Below the pieces are notes generated by a model. That model was not told the DNA's origin and searched no databases. It saw nothing but the letters and a program-made list of their open reading frames with translations. The position numbers and the translations under genes are program-made. A stretch of DNA of 25,158 nucleotides from the NCBI GenBank assembly GCA_009787915.1, contig WQSK01000006.1:1-25158 (forward strand), written 5' to 3'. Below, one piece after another: positions 14,488-21,404 of the stretch (within the stretch, counting starts at the first letter, position 1; each line of letters begins with the position of its first letter). This DNA is from Bacillota bacterium. Its GTDB lineage: Bacteria > Bacillota > Clostridia > Christensenellales > UBA1242.

Positions 14488-15893
14488 TTCATTGCCTCCT
14501 GAATAATCTTTTCTGCCGCGAATAATGCGTCATCCGAATGGGCTGCCCCCAAGAGTTGCATCCCAAGTGGCATCCCCGTGTTTCCCGTTCCAAATGGTAT
14601 CGCAAGGGCAGGGCAACCCGTCATGTTCGCAACGATTGTGAATAGGTCGATAAGGTACGCCTGCAACGGGTCGGTGATTTCCCCGATTTTTGAAGCCTCG
14701 TTTGGTGTCACAGGTGTTATTATAAAGTCGCATTTTTTGAACGCTTCGGCAAATTCGTTTTTAAGTTCCGCCCTCATCGTCCTCGCCCCATTATAAATGG
14801 TGTTTATGTTTTCTTCTTTCATCACAAGATTGCCAATGTTGATACGCCTGCGTACTTCCGAGCCAAAATTTTCTGACCTCGTGGCTTTGTAAAATTCCTC
14901 GATGTTTTTTTCTTCTTTTGACCTCGCCCCATACCTAAGCCCGTCAAAGCACGCCATGTTGCTCGATACTTCGGCAGGCACGATTACATAATAAGCCGTC
15001 AATGCGGTACCCATGTTTTTTATATCAAGGTTCACAATCTCGTGCCCCATGTTTTTTAAGTTCTCAAAAAGTTTCTCATACCGTTCTGATTTTTGTATGT
15101 CTTTTTTGTGTTCCCAAACTTGTTTCACGTAACCAATGCGGAGTTTCTTTCCAAATTTCACAGGTTTAATGTCGATGCTTGTCGCGTCGTTTTTGGATTT
15201 GCCTCGCATGACTGATAAAACCAAAGCCGTATCTTTTGCGTTCTTTGCGATTGGACTTGCTTGGTCAAAACTCGAAGCCATGGCCGTAATCCCGTATCGG
15301 CTCACGGTTCCATATGTTGGTTTAATCGCAAAAACCCCGTTCCATGCGGCAGGGCAACGGGCAGAGCCTCCCGTATCCGAACCAATCGCGGCTAGACAAA
15401 GTCCGCTAGCGGCTGCACTTGCCGAGCCCGAACTTGTTCCACCTGCATAGTGGTTATCGCTTTTTGCATTAAGTGTTTTTCCGAACGCACTTAGGCTTCC
15501 TGTCGTTCCCATTGCGAACTCGTCCATGTTTGCGCGCCCAATAATGATTGCGTCCTCCGCCAAAAGTTTGTCAACAATCGTCGCATTATAAGGGGCAACG
15601 AAATCTTCCAACATTTTGCTGGCGGCCGCGGATTTGTGTCCCGCATAAAAGATATTATCCTTAATAATAATCGGAACCCCGCAAAGTTTCCCAACTTTTG
15701 CTCCCGACGCAATTTTTTCGTCAATGATGACGGCTTGCCTAAGTGCCGACTTGTCAAACGATTCTAAAACCGAGTTTCTTTTGTCTTTTTTTATTTTGGA
15801 CAAAAAATATTTCACAACTTCGGTTGCGGTGAATTTTTTTTGCTTTAGTTCCAAAACAAATTGTTCAATGTTAAGTTCTTCAAATTTTATCAT
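14484..15893 (-). CDS. gatA: Asp/Glu-tRNA(Asn/Gln) amidotransferase subunit A
   Basis: Glutaminase subunit of GatCAB, of the amidase-signature family. The Ser-cisSer-Lys triad is intact: K78 in IIIKDNI, S154 in GGTSSGSASAAASG and S177 in GSDTGGSAR. 469 aa, close to the usual 480-490. AAGGAG lies 6 nt before ATG 15893, and it follows gatC by 10 nt. Confidence 0.97.
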   Translation of the reverse strand: MIKFEELNIEQFVLELKQKKFTATEVVKYFLSKIKKDKRNSVLESFDKSALRQAVIIDEKIASGAKVGKLCGVPIIIKDNIFYAGHKSAAASKMLEDFVAPYNATIVDKLLAEDAIIIGRANMDEFAMGTTGSLSAFGKTLNAKSDNHYAGGTSSGSASAAASGLCLAAIGSDTGGSARCPAAWNGVFAIKPTYGTVSRYGITAMASSFDQASPIAKNAKDTALVLSVMRGKSKNDATSIDIKPVKFGKKLRIGYVKQVWEHKKDIQKSERYEKLFENLKNMGHEIVNLDIKNMGTALTAYYVIVPAEVSSNMACFDGLRYGARSKEEKNIEEFYKATRSENFGSEVRRRINIGNLVMKEENINTIYNGARTMRAELKNEFAEAFKKCDFIITPVTPNEASKIGEITDPLQAYLIDLFTIVANMTGCPALAIPFGTGNTGMPLGMQLLGAAHSDDALFAAEKIIQEAMK

Positions 15894-15903
15894 GATTATC
15901 TCC

Positions 15904-16179
15904 TTACTCGACTACACGCGGAGCAACAAAATAATCTCCGTCGCCCTCTCCGTCGCGCTTTTTTGCGTTCAAAAAAACCTTGTCATAGCCTGGACTTTTG
16001 ATAACCTTGTCCTCTCTAAGGTCCGATATCGAATTTACTATACCGTAATCTTCGGTTTTTGTTTGTTTCTGTTTTTTGTCACCAATAGTCTTGATGTATT
16101 CAAGCACAGAATCATACTGGATACTCTTGTCAGGGCGGAGCAAACCAAGATGCTCGATGTTTTCCATGTTCATGTTCAT
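15904..16179 (-). CDS. gatC: Asp/Glu-tRNA(Asn/Gln) amidotransferase subunit C
   Basis: 91-aa assembly subunit that wraps GatA and GatB. The N-terminal helix is divergent, but LREDKV followed by NAKKRDGEGDGDYFVAPRVVE matches the conserved GatC tail (LREDxV...NAP...dg.f.VP.vve). Context with gatA and gatB makes the call firm. ATG 16179 overlaps the pyrG stop (ATGA), with AAAGGAG 8 nt upstream. Confidence 0.9.
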   Translation of the reverse strand: MNMNMENIEHLGLLRPDKSIQYDSVLEYIKTIGDKKQKQTKTEDYGIVNSISDLREDKVIKSPGYDKVFLNAKKRDGEGDGDYFVAPRVVE

Positions 16180-17768
16180 TTTTTAATCTCCTTTACTGCT
16201 TTTACAAAGCCTTTAAAAATTGGGTGAGGCGCAAACGGGCGAGATGTAAACTCTGGGTGGAAAATTGTTCCGACAAAGAACGGATGCGCAATCAATTCAA
16301 CCACGTCTGCAAAGTCCTTATCGTTTTTCGCGGTAATCATCATGCCGTTGTCTGTGAACTTTTTTGCATATTTGTTGTTGAACTCAAAGTTATGCCTGTG
16401 TCGCTCGGAAATTTTTGCCTTGCCATACATTTTATAGGTCGTACTCCCTTTTTCAACCGCGCTTGGGAACAAACCTTTTCTGACCCCGTTTGGGTTTTTA
16501 TAGATAACAGGCTGTTTTGTTTCGGAATCAATCTCGGTGCTGTGCGCCTGTGTTATACCCAAAACGTTTCTTGCAAACTCTATCATCGCCAACTGCATGC
16601 CAAACGAGATTCCAAGGAAAGGAATATTGTTTTCACGTGCATAGCGAACCGCCATGATTTTCCCATCTGTCCCGCGCCTGCCATAGCCACCAGGGATAAT
16701 AATTCCATCGAGGTGGTCAAGGTAATGCCCAATATCGGTGTTTGGTCGTTCAAGTTCTTCACTTGGTATAAGCCTTATGTCAATGTTGATACCGCACTCT
16801 GCCGCCGCGTGTTTGATTGCCTCTGAAACCGAAAGATACGAATCAGGAACCGCAACATATTTCCCAACGATACCAATAGTTTTTGTTACCTCATGCTTGT
16901 GCAAGAGTTTCGATACCATTTGTTTCCATTCACTGAAATTATCTCTGTGTGCAACAACGTCTAGGGATTCCAAAATCAGTTGGTCCAAACCCTGTTCCTT
17001 GAAAATAAGTGGAACTTCGTAAATAGAAGAGCAGTTATAGTTGTGTATAACGTGTCTTGTGTCATCAATGTTGCAAAACATAGCAATTTTGTCGCGCGCA
17101 CCTGTATCAAGTTTCACATGGTTTTCGGTTCTGCAAATTATAAAGTCTGGAAAAACCCCGAGTTGCGCCAAATCACGAACAGAGTTTTGTGTTGGCTTTG
17201 TTTTTATCTCGCTACTGCACTCGAGATAGGGAACAAGTGTCAAATGAACGGACACAGAGTTTTTTGGACCCAATTCTTTTCTAAACTGGCGGATAGCCTC
17301 TATCATAGCCATACTCTCGATATCACCAACCGTACCGCCGATTTCGACAATCACGATATCTTCGCCCTCTCCAACATTTCGCATTACGTTTTTAATCTCG
17401 TCGGTGATGTGCGGAACGATTTGGATTGTCTTGCCCATGTAATCGCCGTTTCTTTCTTTTTCGATAACGTCGCTGTAAATCCTTCCCGAGGTCAAATTGT
17501 TGTTTCTTGTAAATTCGCGCCCCAAAAATCTTTCATAGTGCCCAACGTCAATATCGCACTCGGCACCGTCGTTTGTAACAAAGACCTCACCGTGTTCAAA
17601 CGGGCTCATCGCCCCTGGGTCAATGTTTATATAGGGGTCCAACTTTTGGATAACAACCCTAAGACCTCGGTTAGAGAGCAATCTCCCAAGGCTCGCCGAT
17701 GTTACACCTTTGCCAAGACCTGAACAAACACCGCCCGTGATGAAAATATATTTCGCAAATATTGCCAT
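16176..17768 (-). CDS. pyrG: CTP synthase, glutaminase nucleophile Cys replaced by Ser
   Basis: Makes CTP from UTP. 530 aa from ATG 17768; a longer in-frame opening (to 17804) would overlap the promoter. The synthetase domain is complete: IFITGGVCSGLGKGVTSAS, KLDPYINIDPGAMSPFEHGE, EIGGTVGDIES. The amidotransferase domain has PGGYGRRGTDGKI, RHRHNFEFNN and FHPEFTSRP, keeping the His and Glu of the triad, but the nucleophile elbow reads LGISFGMQ instead of LGICLGMQ (codon TCG, 16607-16605, residue 388). Glutamine hydrolysis should be lost, leaving ammonia as nitrogen source. First gene of the pyrG-gatCAB operon, probably leaderless. Confidence 0.95.
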   Translation of the reverse strand: MAIFAKYIFITGGVCSGLGKGVTSASLGRLLSNRGLRVVIQKLDPYINIDPGAMSPFEHGEVFVTNDGAECDIDVGHYERFLGREFTRNNNLTSGRIYSDVIEKERNGDYMGKTIQIVPHITDEIKNVMRNVGEGEDIVIVEIGGTVGDIESMAMIEAIRQFRKELGPKNSVSVHLTLVPYLECSSEIKTKPTQNSVRDLAQLGVFPDFIICRTENHVKLDTGARDKIAMFCNIDDTRHVIHNYNCSSIYEVPLIFKEQGLDQLILESLDVVAHRDNFSEWKQMVSKLLHKHEVTKTIGIVGKYVAVPDSYLSVSEAIKHAAAECGINIDIRLIPSEELERPNTDIGHYLDHLDGIIIPGGYGRRGTDGKIMAVRYARENNIPFLGISFGMQLAMIEFARNVLGITQAHSTEIDSETKQPVIYKNPNGVRKGLFPSAVEKGSTTYKMYGKAKISERHRHNFEFNNKYAKKFTDNGMMITAKNDKDFADVVELIAHPFFVGTIFHPEFTSRPFAPHPIFKGFVKAVKEIKK

Positions 17769-17775
17769 GTATAAA

Positions 17776-17804
17776 ATTGTAGATGACAAAATCCGCAATG
17801 TCAA
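17776..17804 (-). promoter_or_regulatory. Promoter of pyrG-gatCAB (leaderless type)
   Basis: On the minus strand: TTGACA (17799-17804), 17-bp spacer, TACAAT (17776-17781), then 7 nt to ATG 17768. It interlocks with the divergent coaE-coaD promoter. Confidence 0.75.
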
Positions 17805-17810
17805 TATACT
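17783..17810 (+). promoter_or_regulatory. Promoter of the coaE-coaD fusion gene (leaderless type)
   Basis: ATGACA (17783-17788), 16-bp spacer, TATACT (17805-17810), then 6 nt to ATG 17817. Its -35 and spacer overlap the pyrG promoter, so the two may compete for polymerase. Confidence 0.6.
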
Positions 17811-17816
17811 TAAGAC

Positions 17817-18812
17817 ATGAACCTTAACAGAATCATCGGCGTGTGCGGAAAATCAGGGAGTGGCAAAAGTGTCTATGCCCGAAAATTGAGTATGGAGCGA
17901 AACGCCCTTTTGGTTGACGTAGACAAAATCGTGCACGAACTCTTGGAGGTCGAACGAATTAAAGCCGATGTTGTAAACCTTGTTGGGGTTTTTAAAAACC
18001 GAAAACAACTTGGCGAGATTTTGTTTAATAACAAAGACCTAATGGATTCGTACAACAAATTGATTTACAAAGAAATAGAGTTTGTCATTGACCGCATGAT
18101 TTCTTCGGCACAAAGTGGCGGGGTTGATGTAGTTATTGATTGGGCGCTACTCCCTTGGTCAAAATATTTTGCTATGTGCCATGAAAAACACCTTATCAAA
18201 AAAAACAAAGAGGGCAGGTGGCAATCGGTTCTTAAACGCGACGATATCACAGAAGATTATTTTAACCTGCGTGACAAATTTTCTATTGATTACAACGAAA
18301 AAGATTTTACCTCTGTAATTGAAATAGAGTTTAAAAACAAAGGTTTTTTCGCAGGGAGTTTCGACCCGTTCACGATGGGGCATTTGGATATTGTTAAGCA
18401 GAGCGCAAAAAACTTTGACAGCATCGTTGTGGGTATCGCGATTAACGAGGACAAAAACAGAAAATTTGACGCGAACAAAATGCGTGATGCCATTTTGAAA
18501 ACCGCAAAAGACAACAATTTGGAAAACTTTGACTGTGTTGTTTATTCAAACTTCACGGGTGCCAAAGCCTTGGAAATGGAATGTTATACGCTCATCCGCG
18601 GGCTGAGGAACGAGGAGGACAAATTGTATGAACAAAGAATTGGTGGCTGGAACCGACAACATTTTGGATTGGGTACTGTATACTATTACTCGCCAAAAAA
18701 TTTAAAAGGTGTAAGTTCTTCCCGCGTCAAACAATTGTTGGACAAAGGGGTGTCGGTGGAAAACCTTGTGCCAAAACCCGTTTATGAATTAATCAAAAGA
18801 ACCCAGAAATAA
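17817..18812 (+). CDS. Bifunctional dephospho-CoA kinase/phosphopantetheine adenylyltransferase (CoaE-CoaD fusion)
   Basis: 331 aa carrying the last two steps of CoA synthesis in one chain. The N-terminal half (1-170) is CoaE-like: P-loop GKSGSGKS (11-18), VDVDKIVHELLE (33-44), NRKQLGEILFNN, a VVIDWALLPW segment and RWQSVLKRDDIT. The C-terminal half (175-331) is CoaD: FAGSFDPFTMGHLDIV (178-193) with the TxGH nucleotidyltransferase motif, IRGLRNEEDKLYE, and SSSRVKQLLDKGVSVENLVP. Animal CoA synthase has the same activities in the opposite order. The CoaE half is more divergent than the CoaD half. The last codons and stop fall inside the first unit of an 11-bp tandem repeat. Confidence 0.9.
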   Translation: MNLNRIIGVCGKSGSGKSVYARKLSMERNALLVDVDKIVHELLEVERIKADVVNLVGVFKNRKQLGEILFNNKDLMDSYNKLIYKEIEFVIDRMISSAQSGGVDVVIDWALLPWSKYFAMCHEKHLIKKNKEGRWQSVLKRDDITEDYFNLRDKFSIDYNEKDFTSVIEIEFKNKGFFAGSFDPFTMGHLDIVKQSAKNFDSIVVGIAINEDKNRKFDANKMRDAILKTAKDNNLENFDCVVYSNFTGAKALEMECYTLIRGLRNEEDKLYEQRIGGWNRQHFGLGTVYYYSPKNLKGVSSSRVKQLLDKGVSVENLVPKPVYELIKRTQK

Positions 18813-18888
18813 CCCCAGAACAACCCCAGAACAACCCCAGAACAACCCAAAAATAACCTGGAAAAAACCCAACCAAAAACCCAGAAAT
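18801..18888. repeat. 11-bp tandem repeat array, eight units
   Basis: Eight in-register units of consensus accccagaaca, three of them identical (18812-18844). It is the reverse complement of the array at 452-517. It begins inside the coding sequence and supplies the stop codon of the upstream gene. Confidence 0.85.
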
Positions 18889-18904
18889 CAAACACTGCAC
18901 CCAC

Positions 18905-19089
18905 AAAAACCCCCGCCCTAACGGGCACCCCCTTTACAAGACGAAGTCGCCCAACGTTCTCGCGAAGCGAGGTTGTTACAAAAGGGGGAATGGGTTGTTT
19001 GGTAATTCCCCCTTTCCTAAAGGGGGTGCCCGTTAGGGCGGGGGTTTTTTGTATCTGAGAGGGGTGTCGCAACGCGACGGGGGTTTTTA
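18905..19089. repeat. Hairpin-rich intergenic repeat element, copy 2, with perfect 32-bp inverted repeat
   Basis: 18905-18936 and 19018-19049 are perfect reverse complements over 32 bp (core gccctaacgggcaccccctt). They enclose an 81-bp loop that itself holds shorter stems (ctcgcgaagcgag; the C5T3/A3G5 type). The right shoulder (ggggtgtcgcaacgcgacggggg) matches copies 1 and 3. It fills the convergent gap and reaches the stop codon of the deaminase gene at 19087, so it may also terminate both transcripts. Confidence 0.88.
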
Positions 19090-19560
19090 TAAATTATAAT
19101 TTTTTTTGATGTTGACCAGTTCAAACCCCGCCATTTCCGCAATGTCGCGACTGAACTGGTTAGGGTAATCGACCTCGTAGTACACGCGCTTTATCCCCGT
19201 TTCAATCATCATGCGCACGCAAATTGCACACGGCAGGTGTGTCACAATAACGTCCGCATTTTCAAGGTGAATATCGTTTCTTGCGGCCTCGCAAATCATT
19301 CTTTGTTCGGCGCAAATGCAAAATGCGACCTCGCGCCTTGTCCCTGATTCGATATTGTTCTTGGTGCGTATACAGTATCCGCGTGTAGAGCACGCAGGTT
19401 TTTTCCCAAAAACTCCGTTCATTCCGCTGGCCAAAAGTTTTCCGTCCCGCACCGCGATAGAGCCAATTTGGGCTTCGGGTCTTAGGCAGGTAGAGCCTTT
19501 GGCAACTTCTTTTGCAACATCAAGCCATTTTTTTATGGCAGGTCGAGGTAACAAATCCAT
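19087..19560 (-). CDS. dCMP deaminase-like zinc deaminase (ComE-type)
   Basis: 157 aa, cytoplasmic nucleotide deaminase expected to convert dCMP to dUMP for thymidylate synthesis. IGSIAVRDGKLLASGMNGV, CSTRGYCIRTKNN, the zinc site CAE (83-85) and PCAIC (110-114), then GIKRVYYEVDYP, follow the dCMP-deaminase layout. The usual HAE is CAE here, the ligand set of cytidine deaminases. I start at ATG 19560: a promoter ends 6 nt before it, whereas the upstream ATG (19584) lies within that promoter. It is divergent from groES. Confidence 0.85.
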   Translation of the reverse strand: MDLLPRPAIKKWLDVAKEVAKGSTCLRPEAQIGSIAVRDGKLLASGMNGVFGKKPACSTRGYCIRTKNNIESGTRREVAFCICAEQRMICEAARNDIHLENADVIVTHLPCAICVRMMIETGIKRVYYEVDYPNQFSRDIAEMAGFELVNIKKNYNL

Positions 19561-19566
19561 AATCAC

Positions 19567-19595
19567 ATGATAGCATACCGCCATGGAGGATTCAA
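19567..19595 (-). promoter_or_regulatory. Promoter of the deaminase gene (leaderless type)
   Basis: On the minus strand: TTGAAT (19590-19595), 17-bp spacer, TATCAT (19567-19572), then 6 nt to ATG 19560. The -35 touches the groES ribosome-binding region on the other strand. Confidence 0.6.
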
Positions 19596-19596
19596 A

Positions 19597-19863
19597 ATGA
19601 AAACAGCAAAAAAGTTGAAGCCACTTTTTGACCGCGTTTTGTTGGCATCAAACGATGATTCGCAAACCGCATCTGGGCTCTATATCCCGCGCGGGCTTGA
19701 TGACAAAAGCAACATCATGCGCGTCGTTGATAAGGGGCAGAGTCAAAATCTGGGGAATGACGACATTGTTGTCGTCGCAAAGTACGCAGGAACCGAGGTC
19801 AGTTTGGGGTCGGACAGATACCTTTTGGTTTGCGAACACGATATTTTGGGGGTGATAAAATGA
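19597..19863 (+). CDS. groES: Co-chaperonin GroES
   Basis: 88 aa; forms the heptameric lid of GroEL. KLKPLFDRVLLASNDDSQTASGLYIP matches the family opening (l.PL.DRVLv...e...tasGi.iP), followed by a shortened mobile-loop region and DIVVVAKYAGTEV...YLLVCEHDILGVI. GGAGG (19585-19589) lies 7 nt before ATG 19597, which settles the start against an upstream in-frame ATG (19567). No CIRCE inverted repeat is visible upstream. The stop overlaps the groEL start. Confidence 0.93.
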   Translation: MKTAKKLKPLFDRVLLASNDDSQTASGLYIPRGLDDKSNIMRVVDKGQSQNLGNDDIVVVAKYAGTEVSLGSDRYLLVCEHDILGVIK

Positions 19864-21395
19864 ATGAAGTAACAAAAGAAAAAGTCTTAACAGGGAACGA
19901 AGCCCGTGAAAAAATTTTTAAGGGTGCAAATACTTTGTGCGATGTCGTGAAGTCGACACTTGGACCAAAGGGGAGCAATGTTGTGCTTGGCACCGAATTA
20001 AACCCGATAATTACAAACGATGGGGTGACAATTGCGAACTCGGTGAGCCTTTCTGACCCCATTGAAAATTTGGGAGCAACAATTGTGAAACAAGCCAGCC
20101 AAATGACAAATGCCCAAGCGGGGGATGGCACGACTTCGGTAATTGTTTTGGCGAACGAGATTATAAACCTTGCTCGGGATGAAAAAAACCCTGTTTTGTT
20201 AAAAGACGAACTTATTGACGCCGCCCGAGTTGCGACCCAATTCGCCGATAAACTGGCAAAAAAGTGCGACACTTTGGCTGAACTTGCCGAGGTTATAACA
20301 AATTCTTGTGCTTCAAAAACCGACGGTGAGATGATTGCCAAAGCAATCGACTCGGTTGGTCCTGACGGCACGGTTATCATAGAGGAAAACACCCATGGGC
20401 AAACGACTCTTACTTTTTCGGACGGGTTGGAATGTGGTTTGGTTTTGGCAAGTCCGTACTTTGCGACCGATGCCACAAAGTTGGAATCTGTGATTACAAG
20501 TTCCAAAGTGTTGATTGCCAGTGACCCGATTAATTCAATCAAAGACCTGATTCCAACGTTGGAATATATCAAGGACAAGGGGGATGCTCTGTTCATTATT
20601 GCGCCAGAGTTTACCCCCGATGTTTTAGGGGGGCTTCTTTTAAACCGTGCGCGTGCGGGTGTTGATGTAACCGCGGTTCGGTCGGAGGTCATAAATTATG
20701 CGGCTCTTTCAGGTGACATAGCGGCGATTACGGGGGCGACCGTGATTGGGCGAGAGTCCGATACGACGATTAAAGATTTGTTACCTATCCATCTTGGTGT
20801 TTGTGAAAAGATTGTTTCGGGTATGAAAAGTACAAAGTTTATTGCTTCGGTCGATGATGAGGTTAAGTTGCGTGTAAAAAAACGTGCAGACCAAATTCGA
20901 GGTCAGATTGAAAATACAAAGGACGAGTATCTTGTTGATACCCTTAAAAAACGGTTGGCGAGTTTGTCAGGTGGGGTTGCGACCATATCGGTTGGCTGTG
21001 CGACCGCGATTGAAACAAAAGAGCGAAAACTTAGAATTGATGACGGTTTGATGGCGGGACTCTCCGCACGAAAGGGCGGGGTTGTCACGGGTGGAGGTTA
21101 TACCTATATAAGGATTGCAAGCGAGGTTTCAAAAATTGAAACGGCGGGGGCTATGATTTTGGCAAAGGCACTCTGTTCAATACAAAGACAAATTTGCGAA
21201 AATGCCGAGGTTGACCCTGGGGGTGTGTTTAAAAAACTCTCGGAAAAAGCGGTTTGTTATGACGCGCGGGAGGACAAGTTTGTTCCCGTTTCAAAATCAA
21301 AAATCGTTGACCCGACTATGGTAATAAAATCCGTTATAACAAATGCCGTTTCTGTTGCCGCAACTTTGTTGACTACGCGCGCGGTTTGTATGTAA
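19860..21395 (+). CDS. groEL: Chaperonin GroEL, divergent
   Basis: 511 aa group I chaperonin, shorter than the usual 540-545. ATP-site motifs are kept: KSTLGPKGSNVVL, ITNDGVTIA, AGDGTTS, and IDDGLMAG...VVTGGG. The apical domain is reduced: the usual APGFGDRRK segment after the VNxxRG helix is replaced by RSEVINYAALSGDIA. The C-terminus ends LLTTRAVCM with no GGM-rich tail. GGGGGTG precedes ATG 19860, which overlaps the groES stop, so it is the partner of the adjacent groES. Many usually invariant positions differ. Confidence 0.95.
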   Translation: MNEVTKEKVLTGNEAREKIFKGANTLCDVVKSTLGPKGSNVVLGTELNPIITNDGVTIANSVSLSDPIENLGATIVKQASQMTNAQAGDGTTSVIVLANEIINLARDEKNPVLLKDELIDAARVATQFADKLAKKCDTLAELAEVITNSCASKTDGEMIAKAIDSVGPDGTVIIEENTHGQTTLTFSDGLECGLVLASPYFATDATKLESVITSSKVLIASDPINSIKDLIPTLEYIKDKGDALFIIAPEFTPDVLGGLLLNRARAGVDVTAVRSEVINYAALSGDIAAITGATVIGRESDTTIKDLLPIHLGVCEKIVSGMKSTKFIASVDDEVKLRVKKRADQIRGQIENTKDEYLVDTLKKRLASLSGGVATISVGCATAIETKERKLRIDDGLMAGLSARKGGVVTGGGYTYIRIASEVSKIETAGAMILAKALCSIQRQICENAEVDPGGVFKKLSEKAVCYDAREDKFVPVSKSKIVDPTMVIKSVITNAVSVAATLLTTRAVCM

Positions 21396-21398
21396 TAT
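21369..21398 (+). promoter_or_regulatory. Promoter of queA inside the groEL 3' end (leaderless type)
   Basis: TTGACT (21369-21374), 18-bp spacer, TAATAT (21393-21398), then 6 nt to ATG 21405. The -35 box lies in the groEL LTT codons, so queA can be transcribed independently of groESL. Confidence 0.65.
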
Positions 21399-21404
21399 GT
21401 GTTC

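Noticed and set aside
16980..17723. 247- and 200-codon frames antisense to pyrG
   Set aside because: No motif, no start signals, and fully covered by the clear pyrG coding sequence.
18801..18888. CRISPR array
   Set aside because: The 11-bp units are directly abutting with no spacers, and there are no cas genes in the window.
19500..19596. CIRCE heat-shock operator upstream of groES
   Set aside because: No TTAGCACTC-N9-GAGTGCTAA inverted repeat can be found between the deaminase gene and groES.
19799..20692. 297-codon frame antisense to groES/groEL
   Set aside because: Ser/Thr/Pro-rich mirror of groEL codons; no independent support.
19860..21395. Group II (archaeal-type) chaperonin, suggested by GDGTTS
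   Set aside because: Overall order of motifs (TLGPKGSNVVL, ITNDGVTIA, VVTGGG) and the adjacent coupled groES show a group I GroEL.
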